From Lentisphaeria bacterium (lineage in GTDB: Bacteria; Verrucomicrobiota; Lentisphaeria; Victivallales; JAADHT01), in contig WFSE01000181.1 in assembly GCA_015486135.1 (NCBI GenBank), positions 1 to 48,295 of the forward strand: a DNA stretch of 48,295 bases, written 5' to 3'. The notes below the pieces were generated by a model. The model saw nothing but the letters and a program-made list of their open reading frames with translations, was not told where the DNA came from and did not search any database. How positions within the stretch are numbered: the first letter of the stretch is position 1; every line of letters begins with the position of its first letter. The translations under genes were made by a program, and so were the position numbers. Of this stretch, positions 23,607-32,071 are shown piece after piece.

Positions 23607-24773
23607 ATGAAGACAGTGTATTTTGACAATAACGCCACCACGGCGGTGGACTCCGAGGTGTTGGAGGCGATGCTTCCGTTTTTACGGGAGCGTTACGGGA
23701 ATCCGTCGAGCATCCATTCGTTTGGCGGAGAGGTAGCCAAGCCGGTTGAGGAGGCCAGGAACGCGGTGGCGGCGTTGATAGGAGCGTCGCCCACGGAGAT
23801 AATCTTCACGAGCGGCGGAACGGAGAGCGACAACGCGGCGATAACCAGCGCGTTGTATATGTGTCCCACCAAGAAGAAGGTTGTGGTTTCAAAGGTGGAG
23901 CATCCGGCCGTCCTGACCTTGGGCAAAGAACTTGAAAGGCGCGGATTCAAGGTCGAGGAGGTCCCCGTGGACTCCAAGGGGCGCTTGGACATGGAGCGTT
24001 TGGAAGAGATAGTGGACGATTCGACCGCGGTGGTTTCGGTGATGTGGGCCAACAACGAGACCGGCAACATTTATCCAGTGGAGAAGGTGGCGGAGATCGC
24101 CAAGCGCCACGGGGCTCTTTTCCACACCGACGCCGTGCAAGCGGTCGGCAAGCTGCCTATCGACTTGGCGAGTTCTAGCATCGACATGCTGAGTTTGTCC
24201 GGGCATAAACTCCACGCCCCGAAGGGGATCGGTGCGTTGTACGTGAGACGCGGAGTCAGATTTAGACCATTCGTCGTGGGGGGGCATCAGGAGCGCGGAC
24301 GCCGCGCCGGAACGACGAATGTGCCCGGAGTGGTGGCGTTGGGGAAGGCCGCGGAAATCGCGGCTAGGGATATGGCGGAGGAAGCTAAACGCTTGGCGGA
24401 GTTGCGTGACAGATTGGAGAAAAAACTCCGGGACGCCATCCCATCGACCCGCGTAAACGGCGATCCCGATAACCGGCTTCCCAACACGACCAATATCAGT
24501 TTCGAGTATATCGAGGGAGAATCGATTCTCCTGCTTCTCGACAGGCTTGGCGTTTGCGCATCCAGCGGCAGCGCTTGCACGAGCGGCAGTATCGAGCCGT
24601 CGCACGTCCTCCGCGCGATGGGTGTTCCCTACACCGCCGCGCACGGAGCGGTACGCTTCAGCTTGTCGAAGTACAACACCGACGAGGAAGTGGATTTAGT
24701 GGTGAAGGAGCTACCGCCCATAATCGCCAGGCTCCGAGAATTGTCGCCCTTCTGGCCGCCTTCGGAAAAATGA
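23607..24773 (+). CDS. Cysteine desulfurase, NifS/IscS family
   Basis: 388 residues from ATG 23607, preceded by AAGAGAGA. It is a PLP enzyme that converts cysteine to alanine and hands sulfur to Fe-S or thiolation acceptors. Motifs: VYFDNNATT (4-12), GNPSSIHSFG, TSGGTESDNAAI, HTDAVQAVGK, the PLP lysine in SGHKLHAPKG (Lys201), QERGRRAGTTNVPG and the persulfide loop SSGSACTSGS with Cys324. The loop length fits the NifS/IscS group. No scaffold gene (iscU or nifU) is adjacent; instead it overlaps a WaaP-like kinase gene by four bases. It could supply mnmA, encoded upstream. Confidence 0.94.
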   Translation: MKTVYFDNNATTAVDSEVLEAMLPFLRERYGNPSSIHSFGGEVAKPVEEARNAVAALIGASPTEIIFTSGGTESDNAAITSALYMCPTKKKVVVSKVEHPAVLTLGKELERRGFKVEEVPVDSKGRLDMERLEEIVDDSTAVVSVMWANNETGNIYPVEKVAEIAKRHGALFHTDAVQAVGKLPIDLASSSIDMLSLSGHKLHAPKGIGALYVRRGVRFRPFVVGGHQERGRRAGTTNVPGVVALGKAAEIAARDMAEEAKRLAELRDRLEKKLRDAIPSTRVNGDPDNRLPNTTNISFEYIEGESILLLLDRLGVCASSGSACTSGSIEPSHVLRAMGVPYTAAHGAVRFSLSKYNTDEEVDLVVKELPPIIARLRELSPFWPPSEK

Positions 24774-25522
24774 CTACGGTTCCTACCAAATCTAGCGACG
24801 ACCCCAGCGACGGAACGGTTGTCTGGCCGGACGACAACGCCAAGGATATTTTCTCCGGCGTTGGCGCGATATACGCGGAAGAGCTTATGGCGCTCGGGCC
24901 GGAAACCCCCGGGATAGCGTACCAACCCATGGGAGAGCATCGGGACAAGTCCACCGGGGAGACGCTCCGCTCTATAGCGATGATCAACGTTGGCGGACGA
25001 TGTTTTTTCCTCAAACGGGCTTGGGGTGCGGCTTTCGGCAACATTGTCGCGGAATTGAAGGCGATAGAGATTCTACCCTCGCTGGGCTGGCGTCCTCCGG
25101 GTGTCGCCGCCCGATATTTAGACCACGACAAGAAGATGGGCTGCGCGCTTCTCGCGGAACTGGAGGGCTATTATCCGGTCAGTGCGATTATCAAGGGCGA
25201 TGTTCCGGATGCCGTGGTGGAGGATGTCCGCCGACGCGGGGACTGGCTGCTGGGCAAAATAGCCGCAGTCAACCGCAAGATCAAGGATGCGGGATTCGCA
25301 TATCCCGATTTCGTCGCGAAACATATTTTCATCAAGCCCGGCTCGGAGGAGTTGGCGCTAATCGACTTGGAGCGGTTTCGCGATATCCGCGATTTCCCCT
25401 GGTATTTCAGGTTTCCCGTCCTATCTTATTTTACTAGACGAAAAATATGGAAGAAGCAACTCAAATCCTTGGCGTCGGACTTGTGGTCCGGGCCACTTCC
25501 AAAGAAACTTCCCATGCCCTAG
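24770..25522 (+). CDS. WaaP/Kdo-kinase-like lipopolysaccharide kinase
   Basis: ATG 24770 overlaps the TGA of the desulfurase gene (ATGA). The product has 250 residues. Kinase-like features: CFFLKRAWG with Lys82 (ATP lysine), NIVAELKAIEIL with Glu95, LLAELEGYYPV hinge, GFAYPDFVAKHIFIKPG with Asp180 in the catalytic loop, and ALIDLERFRDI with Asp199 as the metal ligand. This is the fold of WaaP/InaA LPS-core kinases, suggesting phosphorylation of LPS core sugars on the inner membrane side. An open frame extends upstream to 24554 inside the desulfurase gene and is not used. Confidence 0.82.
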   Translation: MTTVPTKSSDDPSDGTVVWPDDNAKDIFSGVGAIYAEELMALGPETPGIAYQPMGEHRDKSTGETLRSIAMINVGGRCFFLKRAWGAAFGNIVAELKAIEILPSLGWRPPGVAARYLDHDKKMGCALLAELEGYYPVSAIIKGDVPDAVVEDVRRRGDWLLGKIAAVNRKIKDAGFAYPDFVAKHIFIKPGSEELALIDLERFRDIRDFPWYFRFPVLSYFTRRKIWKKQLKSLASDLWSGPLPKKLPMP

Positions 25523-25536
25523 CAAGGAGGCGAAAG

Positions 25537-27402
25537 ATGAATTCTATTATAACACGATTAGCCGCAGGTATTTACGTTCCCGTTGCGTTGGTGTTGCTCT
25601 CGGGATGCGCCACGAGCGATTTCGGGGTCAAGCGCGAGGGGATAGAAAATTGGATAGGCGAGCATCAGCGCACCGCGTTGAGTTCCGACGATATAAGCGT
25701 CAGGACGCGGAGCGTTCTGGACCGTTTGGGTAAGACGGAGGAGTACGAGAACGCCCCGGCGGATCTTCTGAAGTCGTTGCACGCGATGGCGTGGCGGACC
25801 CGGAACCGCAAACTCGTGGCCGCCCTTGTCGAGCTTTGCTACGCCCAAGCCAAAGACTCCTCCGATCCCGACCAAGCGGTTATGTACTACATGAGTTCCG
25901 CGGTTTACGCGTACACTTATTTGTTCGACAGCCGGTTCAAGCACCGCCCATCCCCCTACGAGCCGGATTTTCTTTACGCCGTGCGGTTTTACGACTACGC
26001 CGCGACGCAGGTGTTCCGGTATCTGGTGTCGAACAAGCTTTTGACGGACGAGAATTTCTCCCTGCCGTTTTTGACGGGAAAAGTCGAGTTTAAAAAGTCC
26101 GTGAACCACCTGCCGTACAAGCTGTCGCATTTCAAGGATTTCAAAGTCTGCTACGAATACTCCCCCTATGGGTTTCAGGCGCGCACGCGGCAGTCCGGCA
26201 TAGGTGTTCCGTTCGTTGCTCTCGGCGACTTGAACAAGAAAAAAGAAAAAGGGAAGATTTTCGATATAGGTTCGATGGCGTATCCTGGCACGATGTTGTT
26301 GCGGCTGGCGCCCAACGGGGAAAATGATTTCACCGCCACTCCAACCTACGTCGACCCCATGGGAAGAAGTTGGGTCGCAATGGAAGGGGACAACGTCCCG
26401 CTCGAGGTGGACATAACCACCTATCTTGGTTTTGTCCTAAATAAGGGCGCTCGGATCTCCCCCATTTTGGCGATGATGGATCCGAACCTGATGGATAACG
26501 CCACGGGACTCTATCTCCTCTCGCCTTACGACAAGAACAAAATCCCCGTCGTTTTCATACACGGTTTGATGTCCTATCCCAGGGCGTGGAGCCAGATGAT
26601 CAACACGTTGCTAGCCAACCCCGATATCCGCTCCAAATACCAGTTTTGGCTTTTCGCCTATCCCACCGCCAATCCAATTTTATATTCGGCGAACCGTCTG
26701 CGTCAGGCGCTCTACAATGCCAGGGAGCAATTCGACCCCAAACATGACAATCCCAATTTCAACCGGATGGTGTTGGTCGGGCACAGCATGGGCGGACTGC
26801 TAACCCGGATTATGGTCGAGAACAGCGGGAACATTTTCCCCGAAAAGATGCTTGGGCTGTCCTCTATAGATGAAATCAAAAATCTTAGCAGCAGCGAGAA
26901 GGATTTTCTAAAGCAGATGGTGGTATATAAAAGGCTGCCGTTCGTCAACGAGGTGGTTTTCCTCAACACTCCCCACAGGGGGTCGTATGTAACACGCTGG
27001 ACGATATCCGAACTCGCCGCCAAGCTGATAGAGTTGCCCCACAAGCTCGCCGGCAAGGTCGCCAACATCAACAGGAAAATACTCGTCGCCACACATATTA
27101 AAGACAAGACGGCGCACTCGTACGTTTACACCGGCGTCGATAATTTGGACCCCGAAAACCCATCGCTTAAAATTTTCTCGACGATTCCCATAGACAAAAA
27201 CGTCATTTACCACTCCATCATCGGGAACAACAAGTGCGCCGGACTCGCCGGAGGGACGGACGGAATAGTGCCTTACGAAAGCTCCCATTTGAACGGGGCG
27301 GCGAGCGAACTGGTCATCCACTCCGGGCATAGCGGACAGAAAAATCCCGCCGCAATTACAGAGGTCGAACGAATTCTTCTTAATCACTTGAAGAAGAAGT
27401 GA
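25537..27402 (+). CDS. Lipoprotein alpha/beta hydrolase, tandem copy 1
   Basis: A perfect AAGGAGG precedes ATG 25537; the product is 621 residues. A lipoprotein signal peptide ends LLSG/Cys24, followed by Ala-Thr-Ser, so outer-membrane sorting is plausible. The first 300 or so residues are an unassigned conserved domain rich in aromatic residues. From about residue 340 an alpha/beta hydrolase follows: KIPVVFIHGLMSYPRAW (oxyanion region), GHSMGG with nucleophile Ser417, and later NTPHRGS and GTDGIVP segments likely carrying the acid and flanking the histidine (HSGHSG). It resembles PGAP1/lipase-like esterases. The next gene is a close paralog. Confidence 0.88.
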   Translation: MNSIITRLAAGIYVPVALVLLSGCATSDFGVKREGIENWIGEHQRTALSSDDISVRTRSVLDRLGKTEEYENAPADLLKSLHAMAWRTRNRKLVAALVELCYAQAKDSSDPDQAVMYYMSSAVYAYTYLFDSRFKHRPSPYEPDFLYAVRFYDYAATQVFRYLVSNKLLTDENFSLPFLTGKVEFKKSVNHLPYKLSHFKDFKVCYEYSPYGFQARTRQSGIGVPFVALGDLNKKKEKGKIFDIGSMAYPGTMLLRLAPNGENDFTATPTYVDPMGRSWVAMEGDNVPLEVDITTYLGFVLNKGARISPILAMMDPNLMDNATGLYLLSPYDKNKIPVVFIHGLMSYPRAWSQMINTLLANPDIRSKYQFWLFAYPTANPILYSANRLRQALYNAREQFDPKHDNPNFNRMVLVGHSMGGLLTRIMVENSGNIFPEKMLGLSSIDEIKNLSSSEKDFLKQMVVYKRLPFVNEVVFLNTPHRGSYVTRWTISELAAKLIELPHKLAGKVANINRKILVATHIKDKTAHSYVYTGVDNLDPENPSLKIFSTIPIDKNVIYHSIIGNNKCAGLAGGTDGIVPYESSHLNGAASELVIHSGHSGQKNPAAITEVERILLNHLKKK

Positions 27403-27500
27403 CGCTTGATGTCGGTAGCGTGTTGGCGGCGTATATCCGCAGAGCGCGCGCTTTCGGGCTGTTGGCAGGGGGGAAATCCGAAAAAAGGATACGGTATTTT

Positions 27501-29420
27501 ATGATTGGCGATCCGCATTTTTGTTTTGAAACGGCATACCGCGAAATTCCGCGCGAATTCCTGAAAAGGCCCGCGGGAATCGCGATGACGTTGTCGCTTA
27601 CCGTTCTGCTTTTCGTATCCGGATGCGCCACAAGCGATTTCGGGGTCAAGCGCAAGGGAATAGAAAATTGGATAGAGGAGCACCAAAGCACCACCTTGGA
27701 CGGTGACGTGCTTAGCGTCCGCACTCGGAGTGTTTTGGAGCGTATGGGAAAAACGGAGGAATACGAATCCAATCCCGACGCCCTCTTAAAATCGCTGCAC
27801 GCCTTGGCCTGGAAGCGGAAAAACAGAAAATTTGTCGCGGCGCTGATTGAGCTTTGCTACAATCAAGCGGAGAAGCACTCCTCCCCCGAGGAGGCCTTGC
27901 CGTACTACATGAGCGCCGCGGTTTACGCGCATACTTATTTGTTCGACCGTCGGTTCGAGCACCGTCCGTCGCCCTATGAGCCGGAGTTCCTCTACGCCGC
28001 GAGGTTCTACGACTACGCATCCGCGAAGGTGTTACGCTATCTCGTGGCCAACAAGCTTGTAACGTCTTGGAATTTCTCGTTGCCGTATCTGACGGGAAAG
28101 GTGGAGTTTCAACGACCTGAAAACGGTTTGCCCTTCAAACTTTCGCACTTCAAGGATTTCAAGGTATGCTATGATTACTTTCCTTTCGGATTCCATACGT
28201 TGACGCGGCAGTCCGGTATTGGCGTCCCGTTCGTTGCCCTTGGAGACCCGAAAAGGGAAAAAAACCAAGGGGAACTATTCGATATTGGCGCCAGCGCCTA
28301 TCCGGGCACGTTGTTGCTGAAACTGGCGCCCGACGGGAACGGCAATTTCAGCGCCACTCCCACGTACATAGATCCAATGAGGAACGGTTGGGCCTTTATG
28401 TCCAAAAACAATATCTCGCTCGAAGTGGATCTCACGACCTACTTGGGCTTCGTGTTGAACAGCGGCCCAAAGATATCCCCCCTGCTTTCCATGATGAATC
28501 CCAAAAGGATGGAGAAGTCGGAAGGACTTTATCTTTTAACGCCATACGACAAAAATAAGATTCCCGTTGTCTTGGTGCACGGGCTGATGTCTTATCCCAG
28601 GGCGTGGACCCAGATGATCAACACGTTGCTAGGGAATTCCGCCATCCGCTCCAGATACCAGTTCTGGCTCTTCGCCTACCCTACCGCCAATCCGGTATTG
28701 TATTCGGCGTACCACCTCAGGAAAGCGTTGCTCCAAGCGCGCGAGCAATTCGACCCCAAACACGACAACCCAAATTTCAACCGCATGGTTCTGGTCGGGC
28801 ATAGTATGGGCGGGCTGCTATCGAAAATCATGGTCCAAAATTCGGGCGACACGTTGCTCGAGAAAAGACTAGGCATCTCATCGGTGGACGAATTGCGCGG
28901 GCTGGATAAGGAGCACAAGGAACTTCTCAAACAGGTATTGATTTACAAGCGTTTGCCATTCGTCAACGAAGTGGTGTTTCTGAACGTTCCGCATAAGGGG
29001 TCGTTGGTAACGCGCTGGACCATATCGATGCTTGCCGCCAAGCTGATCGGCCTGCCCAGCAAGCTTGTTAAAAAAACTGCCGCGATTCAAAGAAAAGTTC
29101 TTGAGGCGACGCGGCTTGAAGAAAAAACGGCGAACTCCTACCTGTACACGGGGGTGGACAACCTGGATCCCGATAATCTAACACTAAAAATCATCTCCAG
29201 CATCCCAATCGACAAGCATGTCGTCTTCCATTCCATCATTGGAAACAATGAGCGCGCGGGTGTTGCGGATGGCACCGATGGCATAGTGCCATACAAAAGC
29301 GCGCATATCGACGGCGCCGCCAGCGAGTTGATAATCCATTCCGACCATAGCGGACAAAAGAAGCCCGCCGCCATATTGGAGGTCGAACGCATTCTGTTGG
29401 AGCATTTGAGAAGACGATGA
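27501..29420 (+). CDS. Lipoprotein alpha/beta hydrolase, tandem copy 2
   Basis: The start is uncertain. ATG 27501 (AAGGA 11 bases upstream) gives 639 residues with a long n-region, then a lipobox FVSG/Cys42. GTG 27399 overlaps the previous stop, and ATG 27585 would begin at the hydrophobic core. By eye roughly two thirds or more of residues match copy 1 along the whole length, including CATSDFGVKR, HRPSPYEP, PVVLVHGLMSYPRAW, GHSMGG (Ser435) and GTDGIVPYKSAH. This is a tandem duplication, and both copies keep their catalytic residues. The last base overlaps the start of the DUF4105 gene (ATGA). Confidence 0.88.
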   Translation: MIGDPHFCFETAYREIPREFLKRPAGIAMTLSLTVLLFVSGCATSDFGVKRKGIENWIEEHQSTTLDGDVLSVRTRSVLERMGKTEEYESNPDALLKSLHALAWKRKNRKFVAALIELCYNQAEKHSSPEEALPYYMSAAVYAHTYLFDRRFEHRPSPYEPEFLYAARFYDYASAKVLRYLVANKLVTSWNFSLPYLTGKVEFQRPENGLPFKLSHFKDFKVCYDYFPFGFHTLTRQSGIGVPFVALGDPKREKNQGELFDIGASAYPGTLLLKLAPDGNGNFSATPTYIDPMRNGWAFMSKNNISLEVDLTTYLGFVLNSGPKISPLLSMMNPKRMEKSEGLYLLTPYDKNKIPVVLVHGLMSYPRAWTQMINTLLGNSAIRSRYQFWLFAYPTANPVLYSAYHLRKALLQAREQFDPKHDNPNFNRMVLVGHSMGGLLSKIMVQNSGDTLLEKRLGISSVDELRGLDKEHKELLKQVLIYKRLPFVNEVVFLNVPHKGSLVTRWTISMLAAKLIGLPSKLVKKTAAIQRKVLEATRLEEKTANSYLYTGVDNLDPDNLTLKIISSIPIDKHVVFHSIIGNNERAGVADGTDGIVPYKSAHIDGAASELIIHSDHSGQKKPAAILEVERILLEHLRRR

Positions 29421-30553
29421 CCCAGGACCGGCAAGACAATGAAACAACAGACGAGGCGCAAGCTGAAAACGCCTCTCCATCCCTGAACAAGGGGTTTACC
29501 GAGCGTCTAGCGGCGATAGCCGTCAGGGGTGGTGTCGCCACCGTCAAGACGACCAAGCCGGTGGCGTTGATTATCGCCTACACCGCCCTCAGTCTCTACT
29601 ACCTTTGGTGCCTGCCCGCCGTTTATTTTCTGAATATTCCCTGGTATTGGTTCCGGGTCGTGCTGACCATCGTCTTCGCTATCGCCGTCCCAGCCATTTT
29701 GATTGTTTTCAGAAAAAGGAAGTGGTCGCTGTGGACGGCGGCGGGAATATGCCTGTTTTTCGGGATATGGTTCTCGCTGATTCCACCGTCGAACAACAGA
29801 AACTGGATGCCCGAGGTAGCTAGACTACCCCGGGTAACCATCAACGGCGACCAGGCTACCGTCGAAAACGTCCGTTCCTTCATATACAAAACCGAGAATG
29901 ACTTTATTCCGCGTTACAGGACTGAAACCTACGATATCAGCGAGCTAGACGAGGTGGACTACATTTTGTCTTATTGGGACGGCAACACCAAAGTCGCACA
30001 TTCCATGCTCTCGTTTGGCTTTAGCGACGGCAAGCATCTCTGCGTCTCCGTGGAGACTAGACGGGAGAAAGGAGAGCCGCAAACAGGGCTCAGAGGCCTT
30101 TACAACCAGTATGAAAGAATATACATCTTGGCGGACGAGAGCGATTTATTGCTTTTACGCACAAATTACCGCCACGAGGAGGTGTACGTGTATCCCCTTA
30201 AATTCGATCGGACGAAAGCGGAAAAACTCTTGAGAAGGATATTCGATCATGTGGATTCGCTCGACTACCATCCGGAATTCTACAACACGATAAAACACAA
30301 CTGTTTCACCAGCGTGTTGCGGGACGTGGCGATAGCCCGCGGCCGCCCGTTCGATTTCGATATCAGAATGCTCCTAAACGGCTTGTCGGACCAAATGGGC
30401 TATGAAAAAGGGTGGTTTGACACGAAACTCGACTTCGCCAACTTCAAAAAGCTCCACCACATAAACCAATACGTCGAGAACGACCCCGACGCATTCAAGA
30501 ACTTCTCCCAAAAAATCCGCCCCTGGGCGAGGAAGTCCGGCAAGCGGGAATAG
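29417..30553 (+). CDS. DUF4105 membrane protein, putative cysteine-peptidase fold
   Basis: A 378-residue protein overlapping the preceding hydrolase gene by four bases. There are three transmembrane segments in the first third (about 50-70, 79-98 and 104-122), then a large extracytoplasmic DUF4105 domain. It contains VDYILSYWDGNTKVAHSMLSFGF (His195) and EFYNTIKHNCFTSVLRD (Cys296). These are the family's conserved His and Asn-Cys residues and suggest a papain-like or amidase fold. The natural substrate of DUF4105 is unknown. Coupling to two lipoprotein hydrolases points to envelope lipid or lipoprotein processing. Confidence 0.83.
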   Translation: MTQDRQDNETTDEAQAENASPSLNKGFTERLAAIAVRGGVATVKTTKPVALIIAYTALSLYYLWCLPAVYFLNIPWYWFRVVLTIVFAIAVPAILIVFRKRKWSLWTAAGICLFFGIWFSLIPPSNNRNWMPEVARLPRVTINGDQATVENVRSFIYKTENDFIPRYRTETYDISELDEVDYILSYWDGNTKVAHSMLSFGFSDGKHLCVSVETRREKGEPQTGLRGLYNQYERIYILADESDLLLLRTNYRHEEVYVYPLKFDRTKAEKLLRRIFDHVDSLDYHPEFYNTIKHNCFTSVLRDVAIARGRPFDFDIRMLLNGLSDQMGYEKGWFDTKLDFANFKKLHHINQYVENDPDAFKNFSQKIRPWARKSGKRE

Positions 30554-30582
30554 ATAGGGCCTGCTGAGAAAACCGAAACCAT

Positions 30583-30860
30583 AATCCGCGGATTTCGCGG
30601 ATGTGGCTATGTGCCGGGCGGGAGAGTAATATGGGAATTATGGGAGTTATGGGAAAAAATAAAACCATGCCGCATTGTTGTCCTGAGTCCTGCGTCTTGC
30701 GTCGCATCCCTCTCATCCGTCCGATCGGTCTGATCTGTCCGATCTGCCCCCCCGTCCACGGCACCAATAATACAAAGCGGCGCGGGGGCGCCGCACTCCA
30801 AAGAGCCTGCGGCTCAAACGCGCTTCGCGCGATTTCTTCCCCTCTCCGCGTCTTTGCGAG
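30583..30860. repeat. Mosaic repeat block, second copy
   Basis: Ordered modules: CCGCGGATT/TCGCGGATG nonamers plus TGGCTATGTGC-GGGCGGGAG (30585-30623); TATGGGAAT/TATGGGAGT/TATGGGAAA (30629-30655); GTCCTGA/GTCCTGC heptamers (30679-30706); GTCCGATCG-type nonamers (30718-30747); ATACAAAGCGGCGC (30770-30783); CTCCAAAGAGCC-GGCTCAAACGCGC (30796-30830); CTCCGCGTCTTTGCGAGGCA (30844-30863). The last two modules form the 3' end of the nth gene. Confidence 0.7.
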
Positions 30861-31509
30861 GCAGCATCTTCTTCTTTTCCTCGCAGATATTGGCGATGGC
30901 GCAATCGTCGCACCGCGGATTTCGTGCTTTGCAGGCATTTCTGCCGTGATGGATGAGAAGGAGTGAAAACTCGCACCACTGTTCCGGGGGGAGATTTTGG
31001 TTGACAATCCGTTCGATGGCGACAGGATTGTCGGTTTTGGCGAAACCGATGCGGTTCGCAAGTCTGATGACATGGGTATCCGCCGGGAATCCCGGTTTAT
31101 CGAAGGCGTGTCCCAGGAGGACATTGGCGGTCTTCCTTCCAACTCCCGGGAGCATAGTCAGTTCCTCTATCGTGTCGGGGATGCGGCCGTCGAACTTTTC
31201 CATTATCAGTTTGGCGGCGTTGACAATGTTTCTCGATTTGGTTTTGGCGAGCCCTATGGAACGGATGACGCGTTCCACACAGGCGGGAGTGGTCTTGGAC
31301 ATTGCTTCGGCATCGGGGAATTTAGCGAAGAGGGACGGTGATATCGAATTGACCTTTTTGTCGGTGCATTGCGCGGAGAGGACGGCGCACACGAGGAGCT
31401 GGAACGGAGTGCGGTAATCCAAGGGACAATCCAAGTCGCCGTATTCCGTTTTGAGGGCATCGTGTATCGAAGGGATTTTCGCCGCGGCTCTGGATATTCC
31501 CTTGGGCAT
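30814..31509 (-). CDS. nth: Endonuclease III
   Basis: A 231-residue base-excision-repair glycosylase/AP lyase acting on oxidised pyrimidines. Motifs: LSAQCTDKKVN (44-54), the helix-hairpin-helix LPGVGRKTANV with catalytic Lys126, FPADTHVIRLANR with catalytic Asp144, and the [4Fe-4S] ligands Cys193, Cys200, Cys203 and Cys209 in CKARNPRCDDCAIANIC. The last 13 or so residues (KDAERGRNRAKRV) come from a dispersed intergenic repeat. The start ATG lies 3 bases after the stop of the HPt gene, so the two are cotranscribed. Confidence 0.96.
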   Translation of the reverse strand: MPKGISRAAAKIPSIHDALKTEYGDLDCPLDYRTPFQLLVCAVLSAQCTDKKVNSISPSLFAKFPDAEAMSKTTPACVERVIRSIGLAKTKSRNIVNAAKLIMEKFDGRIPDTIEELTMLPGVGRKTANVLLGHAFDKPGFPADTHVIRLANRIGFAKTDNPVAIERIVNQNLPPEQWCEFSLLLIHHGRNACKARNPRCDDCAIANICEEKKKMLPRKDAERGRNRAKRV

Positions 31510-31512
31510 GGT

Positions 31513-31857
31513 TTAGGAAGCGTCTTCCGTCAAGATTTTGGCGGCTTGCTCAATTTCCGCGGTTTTCGCGGCGCAGATGGATGCGTCTCCAGCCTTTGCG
31601 GCGGTGTCCAAAGCAGCGCCGAGAGCGGAGACTTGCTTAGCGCCGATATTGGCGGCGGCCCCTTTCAGGGAATGCCCCGCCGCGGCGAGCGCGGGAAAAT
31701 CGCCCGCGGTCATGGCCGTTTTGGCGCTGGCGACGATATCCGGTAACGACTCGAGAAAGTATCCGATCATTTCATCTATTTCGTCGGAGTCCATAGCGAA
31801 CTCATCGGAAAGGTACTTTCGCATACCAGCTAAAACGGTTGTCCGGTCCAATTCCAT
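31513..31857 (-). CDS. Histidine phosphotransfer (HPt) domain protein
   Basis: A 114-residue four-helix HPt protein from ATG 31857, with AGGA 8 bases upstream; a GTG at 31881 would add eight residues. The phospho-acceptor motif is AAGHSLKGAAANIGA with His62. The N-terminal MELDRTTVLAGMRKYLSDEF and the FLESLPDIV helix fit multistep phosphorelay proteins such as ArcB-type HPt or CheA P1. It should pass phosphate between a hybrid kinase and a response regulator in the cytoplasm. No kinase or regulator gene is nearby. It is coupled to nth with a 3-base gap. Confidence 0.88.
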   Translation of the reverse strand: MELDRTTVLAGMRKYLSDEFAMDSDEIDEMIGYFLESLPDIVASAKTAMTAGDFPALAAAGHSLKGAAANIGAKQVSALGAALDTAAKAGDASICAAKTAEIEQAAKILTEDAS

Positions 31858-32071
31858 TACACAATCCTGTTGTCTGGTCACTAACCTGTTATCGACTTTT
31901 CCACCCCCGCCTAAGGTAACGCGCCATTGCCAGCTATCAAGGAGGGGAGTCTATCGATGTGGTTGATTTTGCGTTCTCGAATGCTATTCTTGACGTTTTC
32001 CGGGCTTGGTTACGGAGCGCCGGAGCGGACTTGCCGGCAGGAACGCCGAGCTTACAGGAGATTTTTCGGTT

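Noticed and set aside
31858-32071. Possible SAH or SAM riboswitch before ahcY
   Set aside because: Looked for the conserved cores of these aptamers and found none; only a minor GCCGG/CCGGC stem is present.
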